Assembly: GCA_013995675.1 (NCBI GenBank)
Contig: VWRR01000018.1
Location: 62,001-126,000 of the forward strand
DNA from: Cyanidiococcus yangmingshanensis
Taxonomy: Eukaryota; Rhodophyta; Bangiophyceae; Cyanidiales; Cyanidiaceae
Direction of reading: 5' to 3'
DNA length: 64,000 nt
Below are positions 20,407 to 30,917 of the stretch, in pieces. A model generated the notes under the pieces. The model had not been told where the DNA came from, did not search any database, and saw only the letters and a list, made by a program, of their open reading frames with translations. Each line of letters starts with the position of its first letter. Position 1 is the first letter of the stretch. Made by a program: the position numbers and the translations under genes.

Positions 20407-23400
20407 TCATCGCGCCGAGTCGTCCAAGTCGTTCGCGGATTCTGGTACAGTTCTCTGGCCGTTTGATGTTGAGGCTTCCTGTCCTGGCTGCAGCATCGTG
20501 TCAAAGCCATTGGTGAGCGATTGCGAGCGAGCACCACGCAAGTTGACGGCACTCACGTCGGTGGAGTAGATGCGTCGGCGTACCCGTTCCAGTAGACGAA
20601 GGTCTGCGTCCGAGAGGCGCGGTCCATGTCCCGGCGTGTTCGGCTGACTCCGAGCACCAGCTGACCAGGAGCTGGGGCTCCAGGGCGCAGCACTCGCCCG
20701 TCCCTCGTGTGAGAACGCTTCGCCTGTATATGGCACGGTCACAGCCTCGTACTCGCCTTGATTCTCGGAGCGTCGAGCAAGTTGCACAAAGCGCGGCTCG
20801 ACATCATACGCTTGCGTAGGATGTGGTGTCCGTTTCCGATGGAGTACCCCAAACGACTCCAGTTCCTGTACAATGACCTTTGGCGATGGGAAATACATCC
20901 GATTCCAGTGATGGATCAAGAGCGGTGGCGTCGAGCAGACAATGACGCAGAGGATGATAATGAGCCAGAGCAGCGGCTCGCCGAGCATACGCATTGCATT
21001 CCAGTAGAGCATCGGCGCCAGATTCAGATCGATGGTGAAGGTTCGCGCACAAAACGCCGGTCCCAGCCAGAACCACAACGTGGCACTGAACATGTATAAG
21101 ATGAATGAAAACCAAGACCAACGCGACTGGTAAAGGGCCAATTGAAGATGCACAACCACGACGAGCTCAGTGAAGCAGACCATTTCGAAAATGTCCTTGC
21201 CCATCATTTGGCCTCCGTTCACGGGGCCGTCTGCGCGAGCATAGTACGTTAGATAGAACATGACGACGGACTGGCATATTGCCGTAAAGAACCAATAGAT
21301 GAAGACTCGCCAGCGCCCGCTCGAATTGCGCTGCCCGCTTCGATAAATCTCTGGGTAGAAGAGAGAATACGCCGCCGATACTTCTTGATCCAGTGTGGCC
21401 AGGACAATAACCGGAATGGAGGTCAGGAACAGGTTGTACATGGAACTGAGCCATGGGTTGAAGAATTGGGCCCCTGAGAACGCCGATACCGTTGCGTACC
21501 AAATCGCGAACGCGGCCAACGCAGCATTCTTGTAGATCATGTAGACGACAAGTTTGCTATTGCGTTTGTAGAACCAGCGCCCGTGGACAAGAACGAGTCG
21601 CTTCAGAAATCGGAACTCGCCAATCGAAAAGTCACTCGCCAACGATGCCTCCATGCCTTCGCGCCCGGCGATACCGACGCCCACATGGGCAACCTGGATC
21701 ATCCCGACATCGTTGGCACCGTCCCCAATCGCTAGGGTTGTCGCAAGCGGATTGTTCTCGCGCATGCAGCGGACCAGCTCCGCCTTTTGTTTCGGCGTCA
21801 TCCGACAAGCAATCACGCAACGCGCCATCTCGCTGACGCGCACCAGTTTGCTACGAACGCTGTCCTGTATGGCGACGTCGAGGACATCGCCGCCCACAAC
21901 AAGCGCCTTGCCAAAGGCACTGACACCATCGACTTCGAGGGCGCGCCAGCGCGCTTCAGCGCAGTCCAGTTGCGCATCGACATCGGCGACATCTCCTTGG
22001 CTCAGAATAACAATGTCCATGTTCTGACTCAACAGACCGGAGGACAAGCCCACATTGATTGCCGTTTCCTGCTTGTCGCCTGTCAACATCCAAACTTTGA
22101 TCCCAGCGAAATAGAGCGAGCGCAACGTATCCGGGACATCGCGTTGCAGGTAATCCACAATGGCACTCACGCCCAGCGGAGTGATGTCGCGTTCGATCTC
22201 GTCAGCGAGCGCCGCGACGCGAGATGCACGGCCCTCCATGGACGACGACGCCTCTGCAAAGCGCTTCGCCCATTCCGTGTACGAGGATTCGTCCAAATCG
22301 CGATAGCCAACAACGAGGGTACGCAGACCAGTGAGGGCGAACTGATGAACTGCTTTCTGAATACCCTGCATGGTATCCGTCATTTTGTCGTCGGCAGAAG
22401 TTGCGCGTGATCGCCCTAACATCACCGAGTCAGCACCCTTTATATACAGGCGGATGCTGCCATTCGGTCGACGGACAATCACAGACATGCGCTTCCGATC
22501 CGAAGTGAATTCTAGCACATTCAGGATGGTGTACGAGACAAGTTTGCCGTCTTCGAGCGTGGTTGTGCATTGCGCGTTGCGCTCATACAGCGTTATATCA
22601 TTGTAATGGGCTGCCATCACCAAAGCGCGCTCATCTGGGCTGGGCGCATGATATTCAATCCGCCCTGTCACGTCGTCTCGAGTCGGCATCACTGTGTGAC
22701 AGAGCGCCAAAAGTCGGAAGAATTCCAGGTCGTGTTCGTTGTTCGGGCGACGCTTGGTGATGATCTCCCCATCGACGTAGCCTTTCGCAAACTCCATCAT
22801 GTTCTGAGTCATTGTACCGGTCTTGTCGGTGAAGACGTGGGTGATCTGTCCAAGCTCATCGTTCAGGGTCGAGTTTCGACATCGCGCTCGCGTGCGCGTC
22901 TCCCAGCAATACATATGGTCGTCCACAACGATAAAAATCGATTGCAGACCCCTCACAATCTCCATGGTCACGTAAAGGGAGATCGGAACAAAATCCGAGA
23001 TGGTCAGGAAAAACGTGAAAAACCGGATCACCACGTTTCCGACGCTGTAGGACATGTCCAGGTACCAGGTTTTCGATGGCTGCAAGTGGCGATGCGTCCA
23101 AACACCGTTCAGAACAGTAAGGATAAACGAAATCACCATCTGGATACAGATCAACGTCAGAATGAATCGCGTGATCGTTCGCTCAATTCGACCAACCTTA
23201 TGGGCCTCCCGCTTCAGGTTCATCATCAGCTTCGTCTCCTTTCCTGTATACACGGTGATGCCGATCACCCAATCGGTATTGCGCAACACGATGCCTCGGG
23301 GTAAGAGATGGTCCCGGGTCAGGGAACATTCGGCTACCTGTCCGGTCGGGAGACCAGTCTCATCGGGCAGCTCAATGGAGGCGCGACCTTCAAACTCGTA

Positions 23401-24255
23401 CAGGCGAGGATTCGGAGCCTCGCAGTGGAACTCTCCGATAAGGGTCCGCAGCTGCTTTGGCGTGAAAAGCTCTCGGTTCAGCGGTATGCACATCTTGACC
23501 TTGAGATTCGTTTCGCCATCAATCGCACGCGTCTCGACGTAACATGTGCCATCGGAGGAGCTCGTCGCCAGCGCAATAAGATCTGCAGGAACACCCTCGT
23601 CGCAACGAACGACAACGAGATCACCGACCTGCACATTGCGCCAGGCCTTCACGTGGCTCTCCGAGTCCGTTTGATCGTTAGCTCCGTTCAGAACCTCGAC
23701 AAGCGTTGCGTTCACACGACGGTCTTCTCGGTATCGCTTTAGGTCCTCAGCGAGCTCCTTGACCGCCGTGATAAAAATCAGGAACGCGAGCGCCGCCAGC
23801 GTGGCGTAACGGCCAGCCGTAAACACCGGCGTGATTGCCGGCACCAAGTACAATATACCAACAATCAGAAAGTAAAAGTTCGCCGGCCGCAACAGCTGCC
23901 GCACCAAGAAAACGGGCACAAACGTCCACAGATCATACTGCGTCGTCGAGATGTAGTTATTCATAAAACGCTGCTTTGCGTTATACTCTGGATTATTCAG
24001 GCGCACCACGCGCGGCTCTGTTGAACGACGCCGTTCAAAGATGGGACGCAGATCCGGGTCTTTTAGAAACCGCACCAGTGCAGCAAATACTTGCCGAGAA
24101 CACGACCGCTGCCCTGCTAGCGGCTTCGAGGCCGCTGAAACCTCCTCCTCCCTAACTTCGCCCTCAGGCGCTTCAGTACTATTTCGCAATATATTATCTC
24201 TTCCCTCCAAACCATCCGGTTCCTTCTGGGAAGACTTGCGGAGTCGAAACCGCAT
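20407..24255 (-). CDS. P4-type ATPase (phospholipid flippase)
   Basis: 1282 residues in one intact frame from ATG 24255. A charged N-terminus precedes RFMNNYISTTQYDLWTFVP, the P4 N-terminal signature, and two TM helices. The actuator loop carries DGETNL (D246). TM4 has PISLYV, the P4 replacement of the PEGL ion motif. The phosphorylated aspartate is D477 in DKTGTMTQN. Hinge motifs TGDKQETAINVG (near 723) and GDGANDVGMIQ (near 843) follow, then six C-terminal TM helices. P4-ATPases move aminophospholipids to the cytosolic leaflet at plasma membrane, Golgi and endosomes, usually with a CDC50 partner, not seen in this window. The C-terminal ~150 residues are polar and probably regulatory. The frame is unbroken over 3.8 kb. 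Confidence 0.95.
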   Translation of the reverse strand: MRFRLRKSSQKEPDGLEGRDNILRNSTEAPEGEVREEEVSAASKPLAGQRSCSRQVFAALVRFLKDPDLRPIFERRRSTEPRVVRLNNPEYNAKQRFMNNYISTTQYDLWTFVPVFLVRQLLRPANFYFLIVGILYLVPAITPVFTAGRYATLAALAFLIFITAVKELAEDLKRYREDRRVNATLVEVLNGANDQTDSESHVKAWRNVQVGDLVVVRCDEGVPADLIALATSSSDGTCYVETRAIDGETNLKVKMCIPLNRELFTPKQLRTLIGEFHCEAPNPRLYEFEGRASIELPDETGLPTGQVAECSLTRDHLLPRGIVLRNTDWVIGITVYTGKETKLMMNLKREAHKVGRIERTITRFILTLICIQMVISFILTVLNGVWTHRHLQPSKTWYLDMSYSVGNVVIRFFTFFLTISDFVPISLYVTMEIVRGLQSIFIVVDDHMYCWETRTRARCRNSTLNDELGQITHVFTDKTGTMTQNMMEFAKGYVDGEIITKRRPNNEHDLEFFRLLALCHTVMPTRDDVTGRIEYHAPSPDERALVMAAHYNDITLYERNAQCTTTLEDGKLVSYTILNVLEFTSDRKRMSVIVRRPNGSIRLYIKGADSVMLGRSRATSADDKMTDTMQGIQKAVHQFALTGLRTLVVGYRDLDESSYTEWAKRFAEASSSMEGRASRVAALADEIERDITPLGVSAIVDYLQRDVPDTLRSLYFAGIKVWMLTGDKQETAINVGLSSGLLSQNMDIVILSQGDVADVDAQLDCAEARWRALEVDGVSAFGKALVVGGDVLDVAIQDSVRSKLVRVSEMARCVIACRMTPKQKAELVRCMRENNPLATTLAIGDGANDVGMIQVAHVGVGIAGREGMEASLASDFSIGEFRFLKRLVLVHGRWFYKRNSKLVVYMIYKNAALAAFAIWYATVSAFSGAQFFNPWLSSMYNLFLTSIPVIVLATLDQEVSAAYSLFYPEIYRSGQRNSSGRWRVFIYWFFTAICQSVVMFYLTYYARADGPVNGGQMMGKDIFEMVCFTELVVVVHLQLALYQSRWSWFSFILYMFSATLWFWLGPAFCARTFTIDLNLAPMLYWNAMRMLGEPLLWLIIILCVIVCSTPPLLIHHWNRMYFPSPKVIVQELESFGVLHRKRTPHPTQAYDVEPRFVQLARRSENQGEYEAVTVPYTGEAFSHEGRASAAPWSPSSWSAGARSQPNTPGHGPRLSDADLRLLERVRRRIYSTDVSAVNLRGARSQSLTNGFDTMLQPGQEASTSNGQRTVPESANDLDDSAR

Positions 24256-24499
24256 CCTTTTCAGTCTGTGCGACGCGCTGCGTAGCTGCTGTCAACCAGG
24301 AACGGTATGATAAAATCGTCGCGAGCCAACGTTCACCGCGTTTCTGCTGGCCATCGAACGAGCGGGATGCCCGCGGCTGGCCAATCGAATCGATGGCGCG
24401 CGCGTGTCCCCGTCGTGAGCGATGATGATGGCATTCGGGGGGTCGGCGCCGCACTCCATCAGATTGCGTGGAGTGATGAGACCTCACAGGTTGTGCATG

Positions 24500-24581
24500 C
24501 ATGTATCCATTATGGACGAGCATGAATCTGGATCAAATGGAACAAAGTAGGTTGTATGCTTGATCGGTTGTCTCTTCCATG
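24500..24581. repeat. 82-bp perfect direct repeat, copy A
   Basis: Identical over its full 82 bp to 24603-24684. The copies are separated by 21 bp, so the unit is 103 bp. They lie in the gap upstream of the P4-ATPase gene and contain no coding signal. Perfect identity implies a very recent duplication or an assembly artefact. Confidence 0.95.
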
Positions 24582-24602
24582 TTTCGAATGACGGCGTTGG
24601 CA

Positions 24603-24684
24603 CATGTATCCATTATGGACGAGCATGAATCTGGATCAAATGGAACAAAGTAGGTTGTATGCTTGATCGGTTGTCTCTTCCATG
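24603..24684. repeat. 82-bp perfect direct repeat, copy B
   Basis: Second copy of the repeat at 24500-24581. It ends 25 bp before the possible coding start at 24710. Confidence 0.95.
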
Positions 24685-24709
24685 ATCCAGGACATATGTT
24701 GCTATAGAG

Positions 24710-25573
24710 ATGGCGTCGCGCCGCTGCCTGCGCTGGTTATGGGTCCTTGGACGACCCATTGGTGCCTTTGGTGGTTTGATTTTCGCCATTATGCTCAAAC
24801 GTTGCTTTCACTGGAGCGGAACACAGCTGAATAGAACGCGACAGAAAAACCTCTTCGGCCCAGATGGAGCTGTGAAGCAGGAGACGCTTCGATCAATACA
24901 GGGATTTTATCATAGAACTTGTCCCAGTCGTCCTCTGGAGCCCGCCTTCTTGCACCGTTGGTTGCTACCCAAACATCAGGCCTCGAGTGCGAAACCCTGA
25001 CCAGGTACGCTTGACGCTGCTGAACCTCGATCGACTCGCTGCACGTCCAGTCCCAATTTTCGGATTGTCGATCCTGCCCCCGTCTATGCACCACAAGATC
25101 ACCATGCCGGCTGGTTATGGGAATATCCAACGCTCCATGGCCACGGTCTCATCAGATGCCAAGCAGCGTGTACTGCCGATCCGCCTAACCGAGAACGCAT
25201 CTCCCTACCATGATCGATGCGCTCTTCATTCGTCGGTTTTGACGAAGACCCCTTTGCCCACTTTAGCACCGACCTGCTACTGCACGAAGGAATGTCATCG
25301 CAGACGCCGATAGCTCGGAAACGATGCAGGGATCCAGATAGTCACAGCGTCTTGAGCGAGTTTGGTCCAGTAATATCCGTTTCTTCGAGCGAATCGCTCT
25401 TGACAGCTGCTATCGACGTCGATTTCGGGCCAATCTGGCTCGTCATTTCGTCAGATGTTGTGCTCTATAATCATCTATACAATTTCGTTGCTACAATAAG
25501 CACCAGATATGGTTACGGTCGAGCATTTTGTAACCAAACAACGAACCAACAAAAAAACAAAGACTCGAAATGA
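24710..25573 (+). other. coding-like region broken into three frames, unknown product
   Basis: ATG 24710 opens 96 codons with a hydrophobic helix (VLGRPIGAFGGLIFAIML). A second frame (24987-25313) and a third (25217-25573, VGFDEDPFAHFSTDLLLHEG) take over in succession with overlapping ends, each with ordinary protein-like composition. This is the pattern expected of one host gene with two base-calling shifts, or of a decayed gene. No family is recognised. A chance arrangement cannot be excluded. Confidence 0.3.
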
Positions 25574-26905
25574 GCGGAAACCAAATACCATGTCCAAAAT
25601 GTCCTTTTCAAGGTGCTGCTGTCCAGAGGTGGGTCAGATTTCGACGCATTCATCTTGACCGTTTGCAGCAGCGCTTTACGTCTCTTTTCCAGCGATACTG
25701 GTTGGACAAAACGAGCCGGACACTGTTTTTCGTCCCCGAGAGGGAACAGGGTTCATGGCCTCGGGTGGCCAAGCGACAAGTTCGGCTGGACTCGGTCCAG
25801 AGGCCTTCGAACGGGACCGAAAGTTGTGGCAACGTCCGGTTGCACCGCTGACGCTCGTTCGGACGAATCCGAAACGTGCGAGCACCTCACGTCGATTATG
25901 GCGGTTGTTTTGTTTCAGGCATTCGAATGAGGAGCAGACAAGCGAGCAGGATATGCTGGGTAAACCTAGAGCGTTATCGAATGGAGGCACTGCAGTGGTC
26001 TTTGCGAGCGAGGTCTCTGGCACCGAAGGCAGCACTGAGACGGAGACGGGCCTCTCCCAGGTAGCAGCGCAGTCCCCAAGAACCAGACTTGCGGTGCCGT
26101 AAGAGGCGGCAAATGCGAGCTGAGATAGAGTCGATGTTGGAGTCGCCCGCGGAGACGTTCACGTTCTCTGAGCCGGTGCCACTATCGCTCTTGATAGAGG
26201 TTCTAGCTGAGGCTCGGGATATCATGGCGACCACAGACGATCAATTCCATCCGTTTGAGTTTCTGTGATTCGCCTTGTCGGTGAGGGCGGATAAAGGATG
26301 GGTGAACTTCCCATGAGCGCTTCAAAAGAGCACTCGTCTGTACAGTTGCGGCTGCGAGAAGGCTCGAGAGTCAAGCCACAACGATCGAGCGCCAAATAAA
26401 AGCTTACCAGAGACAGCTGCAGAGACTGAATCATCCAGAACGTTGGACAGATACTACTGTCACGGACATGTGCGATTCGCATCGAGCATCGAAAGTTTCA
26501 GCTCCCAAAAGGCGGTCAACAGCACCACGACCTGACTGGAAGCATTCATGGTCCAGAGATTTTCGATGCGTTCACTCGAGACCGACAAGCATGAGCCCAT
26601 CTCTCGAGCGAAGCGACCGTTCAGGTCAGCGGGCTACGTTCCTACGCTGATATCGGCCAGTCTCGCTGCTCAGGCGCTCGTCACTGGTGTGGAACGCTCT
26701 TGGAACAAGGACCGTCCATGGCGTCCTGGTTGATAAACTCGCATTGCACAAAGTCGATGTCTTGACAGATCTCGGAACGGTATTGCATGCCCGCCTGATT
26801 CTCTCTGAAAAGTTCAACAACGAAAGCACGTCTAAATGTTGTCTCTCACCCAGCGTTCATTTGAGTACGCGACTGATGTGCTGCTGCGTCCAGACGCGGC
26901 GATGA
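25570..26905 (+). other. second frame-broken coding-like region, unknown product
   Basis: Protein-like segments follow each other in different + frames: 25570-25851 (LDRLQQRFTSLFQRYW), 25755-26102, 26113-26268 (MRAEIESMLESPAETFTFSE), about 26318-26650 (RLESQATTIERQIKAYQRQL, coiled-coil-like) and 26687-26905 (VDKLALHKVDVLTDLGTVLH). I think a single gene with several one-base errors or decay is more likely than several small genes, but I cannot name it. It lies just before the convergent minus-strand gene at 27002. Confidence 0.3.
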
Positions 26906-27001
26906 AGAAGAGTGCCGAGACCCACCCTATCCAGCGTTCTCTCATCGGGACTGAAACCACGTTCATCCGCAGCGAGCGAGCCGGATCCGCTCCAGCATGC
27001 A

Positions 27002-28651
27002 CTAAACTGCGGACGCCTCAACCCAAGGTTCCCAAGTACGCTCATAGACATGAGGGCCTAGAAAACGCAGCTCGCGACGATTCAGCACAACAGCCTGAGG
27101 CTCCTCCATCGAGATGATCCGACACCCGATTTTCACTCGGGCCAAGTCGAGCGCATCCAGGCGAGGACACAGCAACACATCAGCATCGAAGAGCATCCGA
27201 CCGTTGGTCTCAACCATGACGGAAGTAAATTTGATGGACTCTCCTGGCTTTGCGGCTATCTTTCGAGCCTCTCGAATGTTATCATCCATTGGATTGTACG
27301 GACGATCTTCCATGTTGTAGGCTGCCCGCCAAGCCGCTTCGTCTTTGGCAGATTTCGCTGCCGCCGCAGCGAGTGTGTCATCTTCGATCTGTTGCATGAT
27401 ATGCTGGACTGCATCGAGTCGTGTTCGGGCAGCGTCGGACTCTTCCAGACCGTCCGGCATGACGATAATGCCACGCCCACAAGCAAAGTCGAAGGCCGTG
27501 ATCGCTGCGAGCAACCATCGGCCATCACCACAGTCCCAGTGAACGAAGATGTTTCCAGGTCGAGGTCGACAGACTCGCAATGCCTCAAAGAACCATTCTA
27601 CAGAAACGTTCAACGGTTCGTGTGGCATCAAAGGTGTACCGAAATCTGCATAGAATCGTCGCACAAAAGCGCACGTTGCTCGAACACGATCCGCATCAAG
27701 GACTCGATTCCCACTGAGTCGCTGCTGTGTTTCCCAGGTCATCTCGGGGGGCGCTCGAACATGCTCGAATTCGGGGCCAGTGCCTTGTACCGGTACGTAA
27801 TCGTCTGTGAAGATCGGATCACTGAAGTAAATTGTTTGGAAAAAGCGAAGCCCACTCGTGTCGTTGTACGCCCATTTGCGCACTGGGCCAATGAGTCGAT
27901 CCAACCCGTCCATGATGGACCGCGAAAGCTCCTTCGGTAGCGCCTGGAAGAAAGGGTCTCGCTCCAAGATAAATTCTGGGTCGAATTCGATCGGTGGAAA
28001 AGGGAAGCGTGGGCGTTTCACTGCAGCATCGTAGCCCGGCGTCTCCTGCTCGGGCCAGTAGATGTTCTCTTTGAGCTCTGGATGTTGCTCGAGGTACTCA
28101 TCGGGCGGGATGCTGTAGTCCACATCGTCGCGCAAGAACTTGACGCCTTTCTTTGGGTCTCCCATCACTCGCTCTAGCTTCGCCTGCACGGCCTTCTGAT
28201 ATGCATCCCACTCAGCTAGGATTTGGTCTACTTGCGTATCATCCATGGGCTCGATTCGACGACTGGGGTCGCCACTTGCATTCTCCTTTGCGACATACTC
28301 CACAAGTTTGTCCAGAAACACATTATCCTCAAAGAGCTGGGAGAAGCAGGGATCTGGCCGCCGGTATGCACGTTCGAGCAAAGCAACGTAGAAGGAAACA
28401 GGAGGGTAGGGCGGTCGCTTCAAAAACATCGCGTCTTCGTTACTGCCAGAGTCGCGCGAACTATCCGCACAGCCATGCAGCGCAAACGCATATGGTGCTG
28501 GTTTCGAACGTGTCCTCGAAGCGAGTGCGTAAGGGGTGTCTCGATAGAGTCCCAAGAGCCTGCACTGCTCTCCGGTAGAGGTATAACGTCTAGGGCGTCG
28601 CGAACCGTAAGCCAAAGTGAAGGCTACGGCAACTGCTGTCGATCGAGGCAT
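27002..28651 (-). CDS. methyltransferase-fold-like protein, possibly organellar
   Basis: 549 residues from ATG 28651; the frame continues upstream only with a GTG. The N-terminus is basic and Ser/Arg-rich (SRRPRRYTSTGEQ), like a presequence. The middle part, rich in Pro, Tyr and acidic residues (YSIPPDEYLEQHPELKEN), is not recognised. Residues about 365-500 read like a class I SAM-dependent methyltransferase core: HWDCGDGRWLLAAI resembles motif I (the glycine-rich DxGxGxG turn), and later VKIGCRIISMEEP resembles the 'LKPGGRVV' strand. Motif I has Cys-Gly-Asp-Gly in place of the usual Gly-x-Gly, so activity is uncertain. This is a fold-level inference only. An alanine-rich helix (DTLAAAAAKSAKDEAAW) sits inside the domain. 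Confidence 0.55.
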   Translation of the reverse strand: MPRSTAVAVAFTLAYGSRRPRRYTSTGEQCRLLGLYRDTPYALASRTRSKPAPYAFALHGCADSSRDSGSNEDAMFLKRPPYPPVSFYVALLERAYRRPDPCFSQLFEDNVFLDKLVEYVAKENASGDPSRRIEPMDDTQVDQILAEWDAYQKAVQAKLERVMGDPKKGVKFLRDDVDYSIPPDEYLEQHPELKENIYWPEQETPGYDAAVKRPRFPFPPIEFDPEFILERDPFFQALPKELSRSIMDGLDRLIGPVRKWAYNDTSGLRFFQTIYFSDPIFTDDYVPVQGTGPEFEHVRAPPEMTWETQQRLSGNRVLDADRVRATCAFVRRFYADFGTPLMPHEPLNVSVEWFFEALRVCRPRPGNIFVHWDCGDGRWLLAAITAFDFACGRGIIVMPDGLEESDAARTRLDAVQHIMQQIEDDTLAAAAAKSAKDEAAWRAAYNMEDRPYNPMDDNIREARKIAAKPGESIKFTSVMVETNGRMLFDADVLLCPRLDALDLARVKIGCRIISMEEPQAVVLNRRELRFLGPHVYERTWEPWVEASAV

Positions 28652-29274
28652 ACTCAAACAAGGCCTGCACACTGACGGCCTACAGTTCAGTGCCGTATAT
28701 TGGACAAAACCCGTCTTCTCCCTTTCCTCCTGATGAATGAAACGTGAAACAGGCTACAAAGATGCGGGCACAATCAATTCGCTACAAGAGAGCAGCGGCG
28801 TTGACACCTGCACGACGATTGTAAACCGTTCAGCTCCTCAGCGTAGAATACTCGTCGTCTCTCTTTCGTCCCTTCGAAAGAGTATCGACACAGCTTACAC
28901 AGTTGCGGATGCAATCAAAACAGTGTAAGAAAACACGGGTTATCGAGTTCCTTTCAGAGATCCTGTTCGTAAAAGACACTCGACCGACAGCGAGAGAGGA
29001 TTGAGAACGAAAAGAATCCCAATCCCCTGGCCAAGGAGAAAAACGCTCAACATGTTTTCAGAACGAATCGTTTCCGTCTCGATGCCTCGTTTCATGTCAT
29101 TTCAGGTTGTGTACAGATCATTTTAGGAGACGTACATACTGCTCCAACATACAGGATGTCCTTGAACGGTTTCCAGCACGCGCAGCCTCGGATTAAGGAC
29201 AGGTGTGTGGCGCCCAAGCATCACCGCCCTAGATGTAACACAGCGCCGAGCTTTCACAGTCAATCTGTTGTGCG
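28652..29274. other. gap between two minus-strand genes
   Basis: No gene seen. It should contain the promoter of the 27002-28651 gene and the 3' flank of the carrier gene. Confidence 0.35.
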
Positions 29275-30651
29275 CTAGTCTATGGGCGCTTCGAGTGTTC
29301 TATCGAGGCCACAGATACGTTTCACCAACTCAAATGTAGTCCAGGCGATGGCTCCCGCCGGAGCATGAAACAGCATCCGCGGAACGAGGCCAGCCCAGAG
29401 CCCTCGTGCGCCCTCCTCCAGCGCAACAGCCCGGAACGCTGTCCACATGTTTCGATACCGACGTGCACCTGGTTCGCCTTGGGTTTGTAGTCGAGTACGT
29501 ACTACGTCAAGGGGGTTTGTGATGCCCGCAGCGGCAGCCCCGGCAAAAGCACCACTGACGAAATGAACCCCATGTTGAACGAACTCTCTCGAATGAGCAT
29601 GCTTTTGCGGATCCTCGACACGCACCATGAGCGATAAGCATTCTCGACAAGCTTCATAGACAGTAAAGTACGCAGCACTAAACGGTATATTCATTACCAG
29701 CGCTGTGCCGTATCCCGCATACAGCGCTTTCATTCCCCCCTGCTCACGATAGACTCGTAACATCGTGTCCCAAACAGAGTGGTATCGTCTTTCCACCTGC
29801 ATTCGTTGCTTGATGACATCAAAGGGGGCCATCACACCATCGCTGAGGACCGTTGCGAAAGCGCCAGCACTCGCTACCGCCACTGGCTCCGACAAACCCC
29901 CTCTCTGGTGTGCAGCACGACCAAGTTCCTGTTCCGAAACAGCTGCCCGAACTGCAACCAGCGGCACGAGTCGAGCGCGCAACGCCTCATAGGTAGCGAA
30001 ATAGATCGCATGCGCTGGACCAGCAGAGAGCGTAACTGCACCGACACCGCGCCAAAGGGCTCGCAAACCCCCCTCTTCCCGACAGATCACTTGGATAGCA
30101 TCACGGACAGAGTGGCGAGCAAAGCCAGCTTGTCCATGATATGATTGCATGCGCGTCTTTACCAGATCTACTGGATAGAGACCGACGTGCTCCGCAATGC
30201 CGGCTGTGCCGCCGGCTAGCATGTGCTGCACCGTAACCGGAAGTCGAGTCTCCACGTCGGGTCCAAGTTCGGCTGCAGCTGTGGAGGGTTCTCGGAAGTT
30301 ATCGCGTGCAGGGACTGTCCGGACATCCACCAAGTCAGCACTTGTGCTTTTGCTCGTGTTCATATCGATCGAATGAGGCGTTGCCGAGTGCCAGCGTGTC
30401 GCGTAAAGCGTTTCGTCGTGTTCGGCGACAGCAGGCACCAGTCCAGCGTCAGCAACAAGAACGTCTGCTTTCGGATTCACTTCTTGATCTTTGATTGATG
30501 CCGGATCAAGTCCCGACACGGAGCGTCCATTCGAGACTGGCACGGCAGGGTTGCTTTCCCGTTCGACAGGCAGTCGAGTGTACCGGCCTCCAGAGCCTCG
30601 ACTCCAGTGCACCGGCATCGTTGCACTGCCGCTGGGACAACATGTCGTCAT
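29275..30651 (-). CDS. mitochondrial carrier, mitoferrin (Mrs3/Mrs4)-like
   Basis: 458 residues from ATG 30651. A polar N-terminal extension of about 140 residues precedes three carrier repeats, each with the Px[DE]xx[KR]x[RK]xQ signature: PVDLVKTRMQ, PFDVIKQRMQ and PLDVVRTRLQ. GPAHAIYFATYE in the first repeat is characteristic of mitoferrins, which import iron into the matrix for Fe-S and haem synthesis. MNIPFSAAYFTVYE and the closing APAGAIAWTTFE fit the same subfamily. The N-terminal extension is longer than usual for mitoferrins and its role is unknown. The gene is divergent from the small gene at 30918. A related SLC25 substrate (for example S-adenosylmethionine) is the main alternative. 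Confidence 0.82.
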   Translation of the reverse strand: MTTCCPSGSATMPVHWSRGSGGRYTRLPVERESNPAVPVSNGRSVSGLDPASIKDQEVNPKADVLVADAGLVPAVAEHDETLYATRWHSATPHSIDMNTSKSTSADLVDVRTVPARDNFREPSTAAAELGPDVETRLPVTVQHMLAGGTAGIAEHVGLYPVDLVKTRMQSYHGQAGFARHSVRDAIQVICREEGGLRALWRGVGAVTLSAGPAHAIYFATYEALRARLVPLVAVRAAVSEQELGRAAHQRGGLSEPVAVASAGAFATVLSDGVMAPFDVIKQRMQVERRYHSVWDTMLRVYREQGGMKALYAGYGTALVMNIPFSAAYFTVYEACRECLSLMVRVEDPQKHAHSREFVQHGVHFVSGAFAGAAAAGITNPLDVVRTRLQTQGEPGARRYRNMWTAFRAVALEEGARGLWAGLVPRMLFHAPAGAIAWTTFELVKRICGLDRTLEAPID

Positions 30652-30917
30652 CAAACACCGAAACAGTCCCCAAGTAGAACCTAGTCCTGAACAGAGAGCT
30701 CAGCAGTGGCCAGCTGCAAGTCGCCAACTGCTCGAAAGCAGTCTAAACGGAGAAATGTCCCGTGGGGCGCAAGACGAGTTCGACGGGCCCCCGAAACGCT
30801 CCTTCGTCCTCAAAAGTTGATCAGACGGTTGCCCTTGCTGGGTGTCCCTTCAAGAACCCACATTGTCTGTTTGTTGACCCATAGGAGAGCGTTTGCCAAC
30901 GCTTGTTGGAGCTCGGA
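30652..30917. promoter_or_regulatory. 266-bp divergent promoter region
   Basis: The only sequence between the starts of the minus-strand carrier (30651) and the plus-strand small gene (30918), so it must hold both promoters if both calls are right. No clear box stands out. Confidence 0.4.
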
